64,000 nucleotides of DNA from contig JAJTUP010000026.1 of the NCBI GenBank assembly GCA_021399435.1, positions 372,001 to 436,000 of the forward strand, written 5' to 3'. The position numbers and the translations under genes were made by a program. This DNA is from Diaporthe sp. PMI_573. Its lineage: Eukaryota; Ascomycota; Sordariomycetes; Diaporthales; Diaporthaceae. A model generated the notes under the pieces. That model saw only the letters and a list, made by a program, of their open reading frames with translations, did no database searches and was not told where the DNA came from. Shown here piece by piece: positions 12,722 through 23,318 of this stretch; position 1 is the first letter of the stretch, and each line of letters begins with the position of its first letter.

Positions 12722-14077
12722 CTATTCCCTCGACTCATCCTCTTCCAGCAAGGCCTTGAAACCCTGCAGCAGGTCCTCCCTCAGGTCCTCCCAGCCCTCG
12801 ACGCCGACACTGACACGCAGCACCGTCTTTGCGATGTTCTTGTCCGTAACAGCGCGCCACTCGATCAGACTCTCGACGCCGCCCAGGCTCGTGGCATGGT
12901 GGAACAGGTGCAGCTTGCTGGGCAGGCGGCGCGCGTGGTTTGCGTCGCGCATGATGATGCTGAACACGGGGCCCCAGCCGCGGGGCATCTGCTTCCGCAG
13001 CCACGAGCCCTCCTGCGCCGCCTCGGGCTGCAGGCTGGCGTGCTGCAGCCTCTCGACCGCCCTCGCGACCGGACTGCCGGTGCCGCCGGTGCTGCCGTCC
13101 CGCAGCTGGCCGTCCAGCCACTCCACCAGCCTCGTGGCGCTGGCGCTCTGCCTCTCGACGCGCAGCTCCAGCGTCCGCAGGCTGCGCACGCCGAGCCAGC
13201 CCTCCATGGACCCCATGACGCTCCCCAGGAACAGGCGCTCGCCCAGCAGCCCCTTGACCCAGCCGTGCCGCTCCTCGCGCGCCGGGTGCACCGCCAGCAC
13301 GCCGCACAGCATGTCGCTGTGGCCGCCAAAGTACTTTGTGCCCGAGTGCATGACGACGTCGACGCCGTGGTCAAAGGGCTGCTGCAGGGGCGGCGGGGCA
13401 AAGGTCGCGTCCACGGTGAGGTAGCAGCCGAGCTCGCGGGCGCGGGCGGCGTAGTAGTCGAGGTCGCGCGCCTCGCCCGTCGGGTTGAGCGGCGTCTCGA
13501 CGTGGATGACGTCCCCCGGCCGCAGCGTCGCCAGCGCGGACGGGTCCTCGAGCTCCACCTTCTGCAGGCCCGTGAGCTTGGCGACGAGGTCGATGACGCC
13601 GTGGCAGCCGTGGTAGCCCCCGCCGATGGCGACGCGCCGCGGGTTCAGGAAGACGAGCAGCGCGTGGAAGGCGGCGAGCCCGGACGAGTAGGTGACGGCG
13701 GGCCCGCCCAGGAGGGATGAGAGCACTGCCTCGAGCCGCGTCGTGTTGGGCGCGCTGTCGCGGCTGTAGATGTGGCTGTCGTAGGGGGCGTTGTCGTCCG
13801 TGTTGTCCCACGCCCGCAGCCGGTCCGGGTCGTCGTTGTACCGGAACGTCGTGCTCACGTGCAGCGGCGGCGCCACCGCCCGGTGGTTGTTGATGTAGTC
13901 GTCCGCGTGTACCGAGAGCGAGGACAGCCCGAGCTTGTGGCCGCCGAAGCGGCCGGCCAGTGCCCCGGGCCCGCCGGTGGTCTCGGCCGCGGCTGCAATG
14001 GTCGATGACGCCGGGCCGGACTCATCTACTGGCAGTCCGCCCGGGTGACTGCCGTTGGTTCCTCCGGGTTGCGCCAT
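12722..14077 (-). CDS. Cys/Met metabolism PLP-dependent enzyme (cystathionine gamma-synthase/lyase type)
   Basis: A single-exon enzyme of the trans-sulfuration family, pyridoxal-phosphate dependent, of about 451 residues. Landmarks in order are the substrate-arm region SVHADDYINNH, a YSRDSAPNTTRLE segment, YSSGLAAFHALL, YHGCHGVIDL, the ETPLNPTGE segment, TVDATFAPPPLQQP with the PLP-pairing Asp, and HSGTKYFGGHSD, in which Lys248 should form the Schiff base. The C-terminal part has HHATSLGGVESLIEWR and VLRVSVGVE, both typical. Such enzymes make or break cystathionine and related thioethers; synthase and lyase cannot be told apart by eye. I chose the ATG at 14077 because of its strong context (CGCCATGGCG); an in-frame ATG at 14134 adds 19 residues. 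It is convergent with the ABC transporter, ending 180 bases from it. Base composition is very GC-rich at third positions. Confidence 0.9.
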   Translation of the reverse strand: MAQPGGTNGSHPGGLPVDESGPASSTIAAAAETTGGPGALAGRFGGHKLGLSSLSVHADDYINNHRAVAPPLHVSTTFRYNDDPDRLRAWDNTDDNAPYDSHIYSRDSAPNTTRLEAVLSSLLGGPAVTYSSGLAAFHALLVFLNPRRVAIGGGYHGCHGVIDLVAKLTGLQKVELEDPSALATLRPGDVIHVETPLNPTGEARDLDYYAARARELGCYLTVDATFAPPPLQQPFDHGVDVVMHSGTKYFGGHSDMLCGVLAVHPAREERHGWVKGLLGERLFLGSVMGSMEGWLGVRSLRTLELRVERQSASATRLVEWLDGQLRDGSTGGTGSPVARAVERLQHASLQPEAAQEGSWLRKQMPRGWGPVFSIIMRDANHARRLPSKLHLFHHATSLGGVESLIEWRAVTDKNIAKTVLRVSVGVEGWEDLREDLLQGFKALLEEDESRE

Positions 14078-14134
14078 GGCGAGAGGGCGATGCTGGGTCG
14101 AGTACACGATGACAAGAGTCCACGGCTTGAGCAC

Positions 14135-15247
14135 GAGTGAATCTTTTTTTTACGATGACTCGCCGGGGCCAGGTCAAGGACCGATAGTCATGGGAGGCGA
14201 ACGGCGGCTGCTATGCCAGTGGATCAATCTGGAGATAGACCGTACCGATCGCGCAATTGGGTCGAAGCGCCGGGTCACAATTGAGTCATTACTTGGTGGC
14301 GTCATGAAAGCTCCGTCCCGCCTGCCCGCCCCGTTATCGGGGCCGGTCGGTGGCCGCGCCGGATGTGGTGAGCTGGCAGGAAGGCAGTAGTGGCATCGCA
14401 GATCCTCCCCGGCGGAACGGGCTCGCATGGACACAAAGCAAATGGGATCTGATAGATCATTCACTTTCACAGATTATCAGGGGTTGCGTCTGACTGGTCG
14501 CGGGGCCACATGCTTGCACCATCCTTCCTTCCAGCAGCTTACTCAATTACAGGTCAAGAGGGCTCAATGCTGCTTCAGCTTGTCACATACATTATTACAG
14601 TAACACATCCACTAAAGGGGGGGAGGGGATTCTCAAAAATCGTCATTACGGGGTCCCTGTGGCTTATTACCTTGTACCCGGTCATCCTATAGATGGTTAT
14701 TCTACAGGAACGTTACCAAAGTGAGCACTGCACAGCACAAGTGGTTTACTACATGTATGCTGTGGCCGCGAAGCGGACACCCGAGCAAAGCTCCTGTCAC
14801 ACTCATTGTGAAAGCATGGTCTGATTTGTATGTGTCTTGTACAATTATCATTTCATTAGGGATAAGGGTGAGTGATGATACATCTCTCCCCTGTGTAGTA
14901 TAATTCATGTCTGGTTCTCTTTGAGTAAGACAGCCCCAAACTCCGTTTCCTAGGTACCTCTTCCTTAGCGAGTGTCCTATATCCGGTAAACCGTCCAACC
15001 GGGCCCAGGTCTAATAAAGGGGCAGCAGGCAAGTGATGCCAAGGGGATCTGTAAGCCTTCGTCGCAAATAGCGCTTGAAAGTCTCAATCCGGTGTCGTTT
15101 TTTAAACAACCAACATATAGACATTGTTTGCATGTCTCAAAATCAAGCGTTGATCTCGTTCCCCGCCAAGGCCTCCCTCGCATTATCAGCGCAGAGCTTA
15201 CTAGTCGTCGCAATCGTCGTCCCTACAGCCGTCCCCATAGCAGTGAA
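14135..15247. other. Intergenic region, no gene seen
   Basis: About 1.1 kb that includes the promoter of the PLP enzyme on one side and the 3' flank of the small conserved protein on the other. Its GC content is lower from about 14560 to 15130 and only short meaningless open frames are present. I see no RNA gene or repeat. Confidence 0.5.
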
Positions 15248-16304
15248 CTAGGCCTCTACCGGCTGGACGTCTGTCATCTCGCGATCTCGGGTTGGAGACC
15301 TGGGCCGCTCAACTTGGCCCAGCTCAGCGCCTTGGCCGCTCTGGCCTCGCTTCCGGCCGGGCAGGATGGAGAACCTGGACGTCGTCGGGGATGGGGACGC
15401 CACTGGCGAGTGAGGGTTTTCCTGGTTGTTGTGCTCTGAGAACTTGGCAAAGAAGCCCCGCTTCTTGGGTGGCTGGGCTGGCACCTGTTGCGGCTGGACC
15501 TTGTAGTCGTCGTTCAGTCCCACCTCCTCGAAGCCCTCGCCCTCTTCGGACGTTGGTGGTTCGCGCTCAAAGAGGCGCTGCCGAGGCATGCGCGCGCGTG
15601 GGTAGCGCGCCGAGTCCATAGACCGTCTGGTTGGGAAAGGGTCATTGACGGGAACAGGAGAGCGGGCGGAAACATCCTAAGTGTGACCTGCAGGTCAGTC
15701 TACAGTTCGGCTCAGGCTGGACCATTTGCGGGAGGGGTCACTCTGGTGTTGGAAGGGGAGGGGGGAGGGGCGGGAGTCATACAAAAGACCGGCGGTATGA
15801 GTCAAATGACTCCCGCGAGATGCCGAAAGGCTCTATCTCGCCAACTTCGCTCCTGGTGTCTGTCGAGTTGCGCGACAGGTAGCGTTGGGGCCATGAAGGC
15901 TTGTCTTCGGTGGGCGATGGCGGCAGATACACGCCACTGTCATTGACGACTGCGGATTTGCAGGAATTGTCAGCAGATGAGGCACCAAGGCAGGAGAATG
16001 TCGGTTAATGGCGAGGCATTGTCGATAGCGGGGTGGAGGGGCCGGAGGATCCATGACAAGCCATGGATGGCATGGCATGATGGTTCATGCGAGGGAGCGG
16101 TCCGCACGTACCTGACATCTTGTACTCGCCGGTATCATTGGAGCGGCGGCTGCTGATGCTCAATGCGGCGGAGGAGGCCTTGGAGCCGACGGTGTCGACG
16201 CGCTCGAAGCCCGGGGGGGTCTTGAGCGGAGGGTCGATGGTCAATGGCGGGCGCAGACCCTCGTCGGCTTGAGGGCGGCGGGTGAAAGGGTTTCGGATGG
16301 GCAT
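15248..16304 (-). CDS. Conserved hypothetical fungal protein, disordered
   Basis: Three exons (16304-16112, 15949-15783, 15676-15248) join in phase to 262 residues. The protein starts MPIRNPFTRRP and carries short blocks that I associate with an uncharacterised ascomycete family: GFERVDTVGSKASSAAL, DTGEYKMSVVNDSGVYLPPS and GEIEPFGISRESFDSYRRSF. The last exon has PVNDPFPTRRSMDSARYPR, EEGEGFEEVGLNDDYK and PPKKRGFFAKFSE. There is no transmembrane segment or catalytic motif; the composition (Pro, Ser, Arg, acidic stretches) points to a mostly unfolded protein with short linear motifs. All splice sites are standard and the exon-1/exon-2 junction falls inside the most conserved block, which supports the model. 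Function is unknown. Confidence 0.78.
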
Positions 16305-16835
16305 CTTGGCGTGTGCGTGGGTGCTTTGACTGCAGAGGGAGCAGAGTTGAATGACGTCGCGAAGTTCTGGGGCGATTGGAACAGAGAGATTGACGGTGGT
16401 ACGTGGTGCCAACAGCCGGACTGGAGCGAAGCACAGTCGACAGATGTCGCGAGATGTGGCGAGAGGAGAGGAAGTCGTCTCTAGTTCAAGTCCAGGCCTT
16501 GGTTTTAGGTTTTGGGTTCCAGTCGGGGGGATTCCGAGTCGATCAGGTCCGGAGGCGACGGGGTTGGGCTAATTTTTTTATTTTTTTTTGGTTTCGTCGG
16601 AGCAGATTAAACTATGAGGCAACTGAGACCTAGGCCCGGGCCAGTCTTGGAAAAGGTTGGTCACACGGAATTACCTTGAATAAGAGCCCCGTGCAGAGGA
16701 GATGAGACGAGACGGGACGGGCTAGGATGGCGCAGGATGGCTGGGCTGCTGGGCTTGGGGGGGGGGGGACAAGCGGGTGAGATGAGCCTAGGCACTCTTA
16801 CGCAGATCGTCCGCAGGGCTTGGAGAGTGGACTCT

Positions 16836-16917
16836 GGACTCGCAGGACTCGCAGGACTCGGTTGAGTTGATTGATGAGTTGACTGACTGGCTGACTGACT
16901 GGCTGGCTGGCTGGCTG
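16836..16917. repeat. Short tandem repeats (GGACTCGCA and CTGACTGG/CTGG tracts)
   Basis: Three near-perfect copies of a 9-base unit (GGACTCGCA) at 16836-16860 are followed at 16880-16917 by alternating GACTGGCT and CTGG units. Both lie in the upstream region of the small conserved protein. Confidence 0.75.
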
Positions 16918-17240
16918 TGAGACTGATGATGGCTGAGGATGGATCGACGGTGATCCTGCGCAGCAATAGAAGCAGACGACAGGCTAATACTAGTCGGGCT
17001 GTCGGGTTGGGCCTTGGAATAGAAAACCCGGGGGCTCAGCTGAGAGAATCGGGGTTTTCGAATTGATCCTTCCAGATGTTGGCGCAGGTGAGATGCAGGT
17101 TCCTGACGTTCCTTACATGCAGGCTAAGTATGTGCCTTACTGTGCTGTATGTCGCTCCTTCTCCTTGTTGGTCCTTACTGGGGGTCCCGGCACGATGGGA
17201 TACTGTAGATGGGCAGGCCATGGCAGGACGGACGGGCACC

Positions 17241-17266
17241 CGGGCAGACGGGCAGACGGGCAGACC
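17241..17266. repeat. GGGCAGAC tandem tract
   Basis: About three copies of an 8-base GGGCAGAC unit in noncoding DNA; related imperfect GACGGGC units extend slightly upstream. Confidence 0.7.
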
Positions 17267-18139
17267 GTCACACGGTGCCTGGTTTCCTTGGCAGGTGCTT
17301 TCAGGGCTGCCGTTGTCTGGTGGGGATCCTTTGGCGCCCAGCGGACCGGCTGACGGCACACGCGCGATCGGCGGCCGTCTCCACCCCCCGCAGCAGGGCA
17401 GACTGGCCTGTCCTGGGAAGGTCAAGTCTGAAAGCCAATCCAACCTCCAACATGGCCGTGACAAGACACCCAAGCCACCGTCGGGTGGTATCTATACGGT
17501 AGTAGCCCACAGTAGCTCACCGCGAGGCACACCCACAAGCCTCGACCATGATCTCATCCCGCACTTGGGTGCAACCATGTCCACATTCCATGATTCTTCC
17601 ATCCGGACGCTGGCGTCAAAGACAGGGACCGACAGCCGATTGGACCCGTCAACCGTTCGAGTTGCCAACGGCATCTCCCCAGCTTGTCGTCACTCCATCC
17701 CACGCGCCACGAGACCACCATGGTCACCACTGGCACCTGTCGTCGGCGCCGTCTCTCTAGTCAATGGAGATACACCTCTCCTGCCACCATACTCGAGCAA
17801 GACCGTCACCTCCCGTTTGGAAAGCTCCACAGCCGTGCGATGCGGCGCCAACGTTCATCGCCATCCTCCTCCGGGTCAAGCCTCTCGACAAACTACAGCA
17901 GCCACTCTTTTCACCTAGTCCCTCCTTGTCTCTCTCCCTCAGACCAGCCGGCGGCCATAGATCCGCTGGCACCTGTCCCATTCCAATGGGAAGCGCAAGA
18001 CGAGGCGGGGGTTGCGGAGAAGCCAGCGGGGCTGGAATCCGATGATCAGGGCAGAAGCACCACTGTAGCCACAACCGCCCCTGGCGTGGGTCCTGTCTTT
18101 GTCGTCACACTGGCGGTTCAAAGTATTCACTGCCAAACC

Positions 18140-18332
18140 TCCTTTGACGTAACCTCCTACGAGACAACTCGCTGTACGTTAGCCCCCCCCCCCATGAGAC
18201 AAACTGCTGTGGAATAACTTCCTATGGGATAACCTCTTATTGGGGGGGGGGGTTACTATCCTAGTGGATAGCCCTATGGGACAACCTCCTATGGAATACA
18301 GGGTAGCCTTTTATCGGATAGCTTCCTATACA
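18140..18332. repeat. Degenerate minisatellite, unit close to ATAACCTCCTATGGG
   Basis: Roughly seven to eight diverged copies of a 14-17-base unit built on ATAACCTCCTATGGG (variants such as ATAACTTCCTATGGG, ACAACCTCCTATGG, ATAGCTTCCTATA). Poly-C and poly-G homopolymers at 18183-18193 and 18241-18251 break the array. It is noncoding on both strands. Confidence 0.6.
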
Positions 18333-18839
18333 ATGACTGGATACAAGGTAAGCAAGCCGTCAGGGCTCCGCAATAACGCAGCAAACTTGTGAGCATGCGG
18401 CTGTTACATAAAAGTAGAGTTGAAGCTCATACGCGGCGCGGTCCATGCCCAGGTCGTCTTTCAATATTATATTGCCATCTCCACTCGTTGGTGTCCATCA
18501 TATGATTACAATTGCCCAAATAACATACACCCTTAGGGAGACCAAGTCCCAAATGCCCAATGCTGATGCCTCTAGGTGTTCGGCCGGAAGTCTTCTATGT
18601 ACTTCCCCAATCTAGGACATTCAAACTCCATGCAAAATATTCCTCCCTGAATTTCCCACCAAGTCCTCGTATCGGATATCAAAGTAACGCTGTACCCAAG
18701 CGGTATGTATATACCTCCCATTGTATCGTCTACACGACGCACATCCAAAAAGAACGCCGATTGAGTCTGCCCCTGACAGAATGATCCAAGAAAAAAAAAA
18801 CAAGAGCAGCTCGAAATGAAAACCCGACAGCTAAAGGCT

Positions 18840-21660
18840 TCAGTGTCCGTACCAGCCACGATCCGGCGTCGCTCCACCCTCGGCGCCCAGGAAATCCATC
18901 CATGCATCGTCCATGAACTGGTCTGCCGCCTCAAACGCTGGCACGTTGGGCCACATCATCGGGTACACGCTGTTCATCTGCGTCTGGGGGCTCTCGTCGA
19001 TCGGGAGCATCATCTCATCCATGTGCTGCTGATACGGGTCCTGCTGTTGTGGTTGCTGCTGCTGTGCTTGATGATGATGCTGTTGCTGCTGCATCTGACG
19101 GCTGCCGCTATGGTGGTGACCGTTGTTGTTGTTGTTGCCCGCATGAGCAGCCATGTTGTGGCCGTTGGAGGGTGCACCGCCCATGGAGGGCATGGCGGCA
19201 TTCGGGCTGGGCGATGCCTGTGGGAACGGCGGCGGGACGTGGTCCAGGTAGCGCCCGCACAGCTCGGCGATGACGCCGTAGCACCGCTGTGCACTGGCGT
19301 TGAAGGGTGCGAGGCCCGCGATGATTTGCAGTGTCATGGTGATCTGCTGGCGCCAGTCGGCGGCCTGGTCGGACAGCGGTAGATTGCGGAGGCATATACA
19401 GGGGATCAGGGCTGCTTGGAAGATAAAGTATCTGCGGTGCGCGGTCAGCTTGGAGTCCATGTGCATGTGGGCCAGAGACATGATACTTACAAGGCGTACC
19501 ACGCTGCCATCCGACCCTGTTCACAGTTGACCCAGTAGTTACTGATGGACTGGATGGAGTATTTGGCATCAGCAAGGCAAGTGTTGTATGCGTGCAGGCT
19601 CGCCGGAGTCTCATCGAGGTTCCGGCCATCTCGAGCCCGGAAAGCCTTCCGAATGACAAACGGCCGGTACATGATGATTCGGAAGTTGCGATAGCGCCAG
19701 CTGATGGTGACATGCGCAAAGGTGTACTTTGGCGGAACCTTGGCGGACTCGGCAAAGTAAGGAGGAACACTCTTGAGCCAGGGCTCGATGCGCTCCTTGT
19801 CTAGCTCCACAAGCTCTTCAGCGCTAGGCAGGGGCTTGCCGATGACTCTTGTGTAGATGAAATTGGTGGCGAGATGGAAGGCTGCTTGTGTTCGGACGGC
19901 AGTGTACGGGGTGATGTCGTCCGTCTCGGGAGGGTAGTTGAGTGAGTTTGGGGTTAGCTCCTGGCATGCGTGTCAGTCTTGATTCGGTCGTGTGGCACCG
20001 TGAAAAAAAGCAACACGTACTCTGTCGTGGACGTTCCTCGGTAGAGACACCTCAACGCCGTCAAAGGGCCATGTGAGTGGTCTGCTGAAGGTAATAGTGG
20101 CGCCACAGTCGAAAACACAGAGCGACCACCAGACCCTACGGCGAATCTCCATATTCAGTGGGGAGATGTTCCACCCCTGAAACTCCTTGTGCAGACCCAA
20201 GCCCATTGCCATCCTCACGGCCAGCCCGAGATAGTTGTAAGCAGAATTTGGCCTGTCCCGCTTCTGCTGGTAATTCGAGGTCAGGGTTAGCGCCTGGACC
20301 AGCGTCAGGTTCCCGAGCTCCAGAAAGTTGAAGGACAGGATGGACCTGGCCTGCGCGAAAAGGGTGAGGTCGAGGTTGTCTGAAGTCTTTGCGGAGCTCC
20401 AAACACCGATGGCCGCCACGACATAGGCGAGTACGAGCCAGGGGTCCCCGTGCGGTCGTGGTATGATCTCTGAGAACTGGGCCCGGAACGTCGGCTCGTG
20501 AATGATGGGGTAGTTGAGGTGGAAGAGTTTGAAGTAAGCGTCAATCATGATATCGGCGATTTGCCGGTTCGGATTCGGCTGCATGGTCAAGGACGGATAA
20601 GAGGTCATTGATGGGCGTGACCTCGTCTGGATGGTCCTCCTCCTCATACTGGGCTCCAGCAGCCGTATGAAAGCAGCCCCCGAAGCCACGCCGAGATAGC
20701 CACCCTCCTTCTCGCTCACGGTGAGCGAGGCCATGCCATCCAGGGCCGCATCATCAGGATCGTTCATGTCGGGGGAGAATGCAGCGTTCACCATGTTGTC
20801 CTGCTCGTCCCACTCGAAGTCATCGGTGGCCGGTGGGCTCTCCAGGATGGTGGACATGCCTCTCTGAGGCACACGGTGGGGTGCAAGGCGGCCGGGCTCC
20901 CTCGGGGGCCCGTTGTCGCCGGCGTGCTTCACATCTACAACCGGCGGGGCGGGCGTTGCAGTCGATCCAGGAGTAGCCTCGGCGTCAAAGGGCGCATCAT
21001 CGGATGGATCGGGCTTTATGTGGGCCTGACCTTCGGCGTTGTCCGAGGAGTGGGAAGATGAGCCGGGCTGCTCAATCTTGCTGAAGTCAAAAGACGGGTC
21101 ACTAGACGAGGGCCGGGGCCCCTGAGCGGGAGAGGCATTCTTCCGGGGGAGCAGGTGAGGCGGCAGCACCGCGCGCATCTGGCGCACGAGGTGCTCGGCC
21201 CTTTCAAGCCTCTCCTCGACCTCGGTGAGATGTCTGCAGGGTTGGTCAGCGATGTTGAGCAGATAAAAGGCGAGCGAGGCAGTGGGGGGGAAGGGAGGAG
21301 GGGGCTCAGCCGGTCGGGCGGGATGGGACGCGACAGATCGAGATGGAATGGCTCATTGGGGCCGGCGGTCCCTTCTCCAACAGACGTACGGAAGGGAAGA
21401 CGGAAGACCCACTTTCTGGTTAAGGGAGTGCGCGAGTGCTTCTCATACAGACAGTGTCTTCGGTATTTGACGCAGAGGTTGCATGTCGGTATGGCCTTGT
21501 TGCACTTGGATTTGCGGCGGCGACACTCCTTGCAAGCCTGGTCGGCGTAGCCTAGGGGGGTGTCGAGATCTCCGAAGGCGGCGCCAAGGTTCAGGTCGCT
21601 GGAGTTGAAGCCGGCGTCTGAAACACTCATGTCGCCGCCGGGGGAGGAATTGTCGTCCAT
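18840..21660 (-). CDS. GAL4-like Zn2Cys6 transcription factor with fungal-specific domain
   Basis: A nuclear sequence-specific regulator. Four exons (21660-21413, 21233-20021, 19960-19491, 19431-18840) join in phase to 840 residues. The binuclear zinc cluster at residues 43-70 reads CKECRRRKSKC, then six residues, Cys-x2-Cys, six residues, Cys. SRTPLTRKHLTEVEERLERAE follows, the linker and coiled coil typical of the GAL4/LAC9 type. The fungal-specific transcription factor domain spans roughly residues 290-600, with HLNYPIIHEPTFRAQF, AMGLGLHKEF and RRRVWWSLCVFDC. The tail holds an Asn/His/Gln-rich stretch near residues 745-780, then an acidic aromatic end (DQFMDDAWMDFLGAE) suited to activation. 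An ATG two codons upstream (21666) is an alternative start. The target genes cannot be inferred. Confidence 0.88.
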
Positions 21661-23318
21661 GGTCATCAGGGAGCGATGAGGAAAAGGGAGGGCTTTGAGG
21701 TGGCGCCGGGGCCTTGGGTGGAGGAGCAGGCAGTAAAGGATGCGAGGCACGGGTGAGAGGGAGAATCGGGGGGCGAGTGTGACACGTTGGTAAAAGTTGG
21801 TCGCGGACCAAAACTCACGATGTTTTACGGCAGGTCTGTGAGTGGGCGCTACGGGCTCGGTGCTCCGTCCTGCTCTTTTACTCAGCAGCAGCCCGACAAC
21901 CCAAGGCCAAGCGCCCAACCATCCCAGTCCCAGTCCCCTAAACTGGGGGTCGGGGGTCGGGGGGGGGGGGCGCAGAGGGCGTCAGGTCAGGTGTGGAGGG
22001 GGATGTCCCGCCTTTGGGGAAGAGCAGTGCAGACCCCCACACTGCGAGTCCAGCAGCAGCAGTGGCAGCCAGCATCCCACCCCACCTCCAGAAAAAGAGC
22101 ACACACACACACACACACACACACGTCAAGCCCACTTATCTTCTCCGGTTTTCCGCCGCCCCCCGAGGCTGTCGCCATTTTGAAGCCCTTCTAAGTCCTT
22201 CTCGGGCAGCAAAGAGATGCCTTCCTCTTCTCCTCGTGCACGCTAGCATTTTTTTATTGTATTCCCGTCGACTACAACATCCCGACTCATGTCAGAGGCC
22301 ACAAAGAGAGGAACATGAAAAAATCATACTCGCCGCGATGTGGCGTTTCGCCTCCCGGGAGACCTGATCGGGCATCTCGCAACGTCATCCTGGATCCGTG
22401 GAGGACTACTGCAGGCAGTCGGCTACAGTAGTGTCAGGAGGGACCCTTGGCCCTGCGACAGGCAACTCGCGCGCGCGCAAGACACCGACCCGGAGACGTG
22501 GGTTGGCTCCAGGAACCAAAAACCTTCGCCAGTTAACCATCCAGCGCTACCGCCCTATTGGCGACTGTCGGACAAGGGCAGGGGCACATGCCCGCGGGCT
22601 GCAAAAAATCTGACTTGGAAAGCTCCGACGCGAGGATATCGACATCTCGACATCTTTTGTGCTCCCGGCCCGGCCGGAAGCCTTCAACGGCACGATCGGA
22701 ATCAACGGGCTGGGGGGGCCTTTCTGTGACAGGTGTCGTCATTTGTCAGTAGCAGACCTACCTTCCGAAGGCTTTCGAGAATGCCCTCTCTCGGCCCGGC
22801 CCCAAAATCCGCTGAAATCTCCAAGGCCTGCACGCATGGGATGATAGTCTGCCTCCGCGAATCGAACCACCCCTGTTCAGCGATGACGGGTGATCATCCG
22901 AACCCTCTCCGCAGGCGATCGAGGCTGCGCTCCGTGACCCCACGCCTGCGGCATCGGGTTGGGAAAGCTCAGATTGAAATGGCCGTCCAGCCTTACCAAC
23001 AGCACGATTAGCTCATAACCTGGGTCATTGGTCGGCCCAGCCCATCCACATGGTCGACACTAAGGTATAACGTACAGGTGAAAAACTGATTCAGACCCAC
23101 ACCCGCTGCAAATGCTCCGAGACTCGCTTCCTACGAGGATACGGCGGCCCGGCCGGGTACGGCGGCCGAACGTCATCGAAGGACCCACTCACGTTGTCGG
23201 CCGGGACGGCCATCGTCTAGGCAGGTGGATGGGGTACATTCTGAGAGGACTTGTCACATGGCATGTCTCAAGGCACGGGCACATGTTGAAGAGGAGTATT
23301 GACTCTGATGGTATATAA
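21661..23318. other. Intergenic region upstream of the GAL4-like gene
   Basis: About 1.65 kb that should contain the promoter and leader of the zinc-cluster regulator and the 3' flank of the coiled-coil gene. It has a poly-G run near 21961-21970 and a CA microsatellite. Open frames on both strands are short and unlike any family. Confidence 0.5.
22100..22124. repeat. CA dinucleotide microsatellite
   Basis: Twelve uninterrupted CA units in the upstream region of the GAL4-like regulator. Confidence 0.9.

Larger units (their letters stand above)
16305..18839. other. Intergenic region with simple repeats
   Basis: About 2.5 kb without a supported gene. It lies upstream of the small conserved protein and beyond the 3' end of the GAL4-like regulator. 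An open frame of 280 codons (17076-17918, plus) exists but is low-complexity, overlaps open frames in other phases and matches nothing I know. Several tandem tracts are listed separately. Poly-T, poly-G and poly-A runs also occur (about 16567-16590, 16756-16769, 18789-18799). Confidence 0.5.

Noticed and set aside
12617..13720. A 367-codon plus-strand open frame opposite the PLP enzyme, and two long minus-strand frames in other phases (12735-13401)
   Set aside because: They overlap a clear Cys/Met-metabolism enzyme and exist because its GC-rich third positions suppress stops. Their translations are Arg/Ala/Gly-rich without any domain.
17076..17918. A 280-codon plus-strand open frame in the intergenic region
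   Set aside because: Low-complexity composition, no domain, overlapping open frames in other phases, and it runs through a simple repeat.
18816..19382. A 188-codon plus-strand open frame opposite the last exon of the GAL4-like gene
   Set aside because: It is the complement of the His/Gln-rich region; the minus strand is supported by the domain content and splice phases.
22835..22915. A tRNA-like T-arm (GGTTCGATTC on the minus strand)
   Set aside because: No matching acceptor stem, anticodon arm or D-arm could be placed around it.
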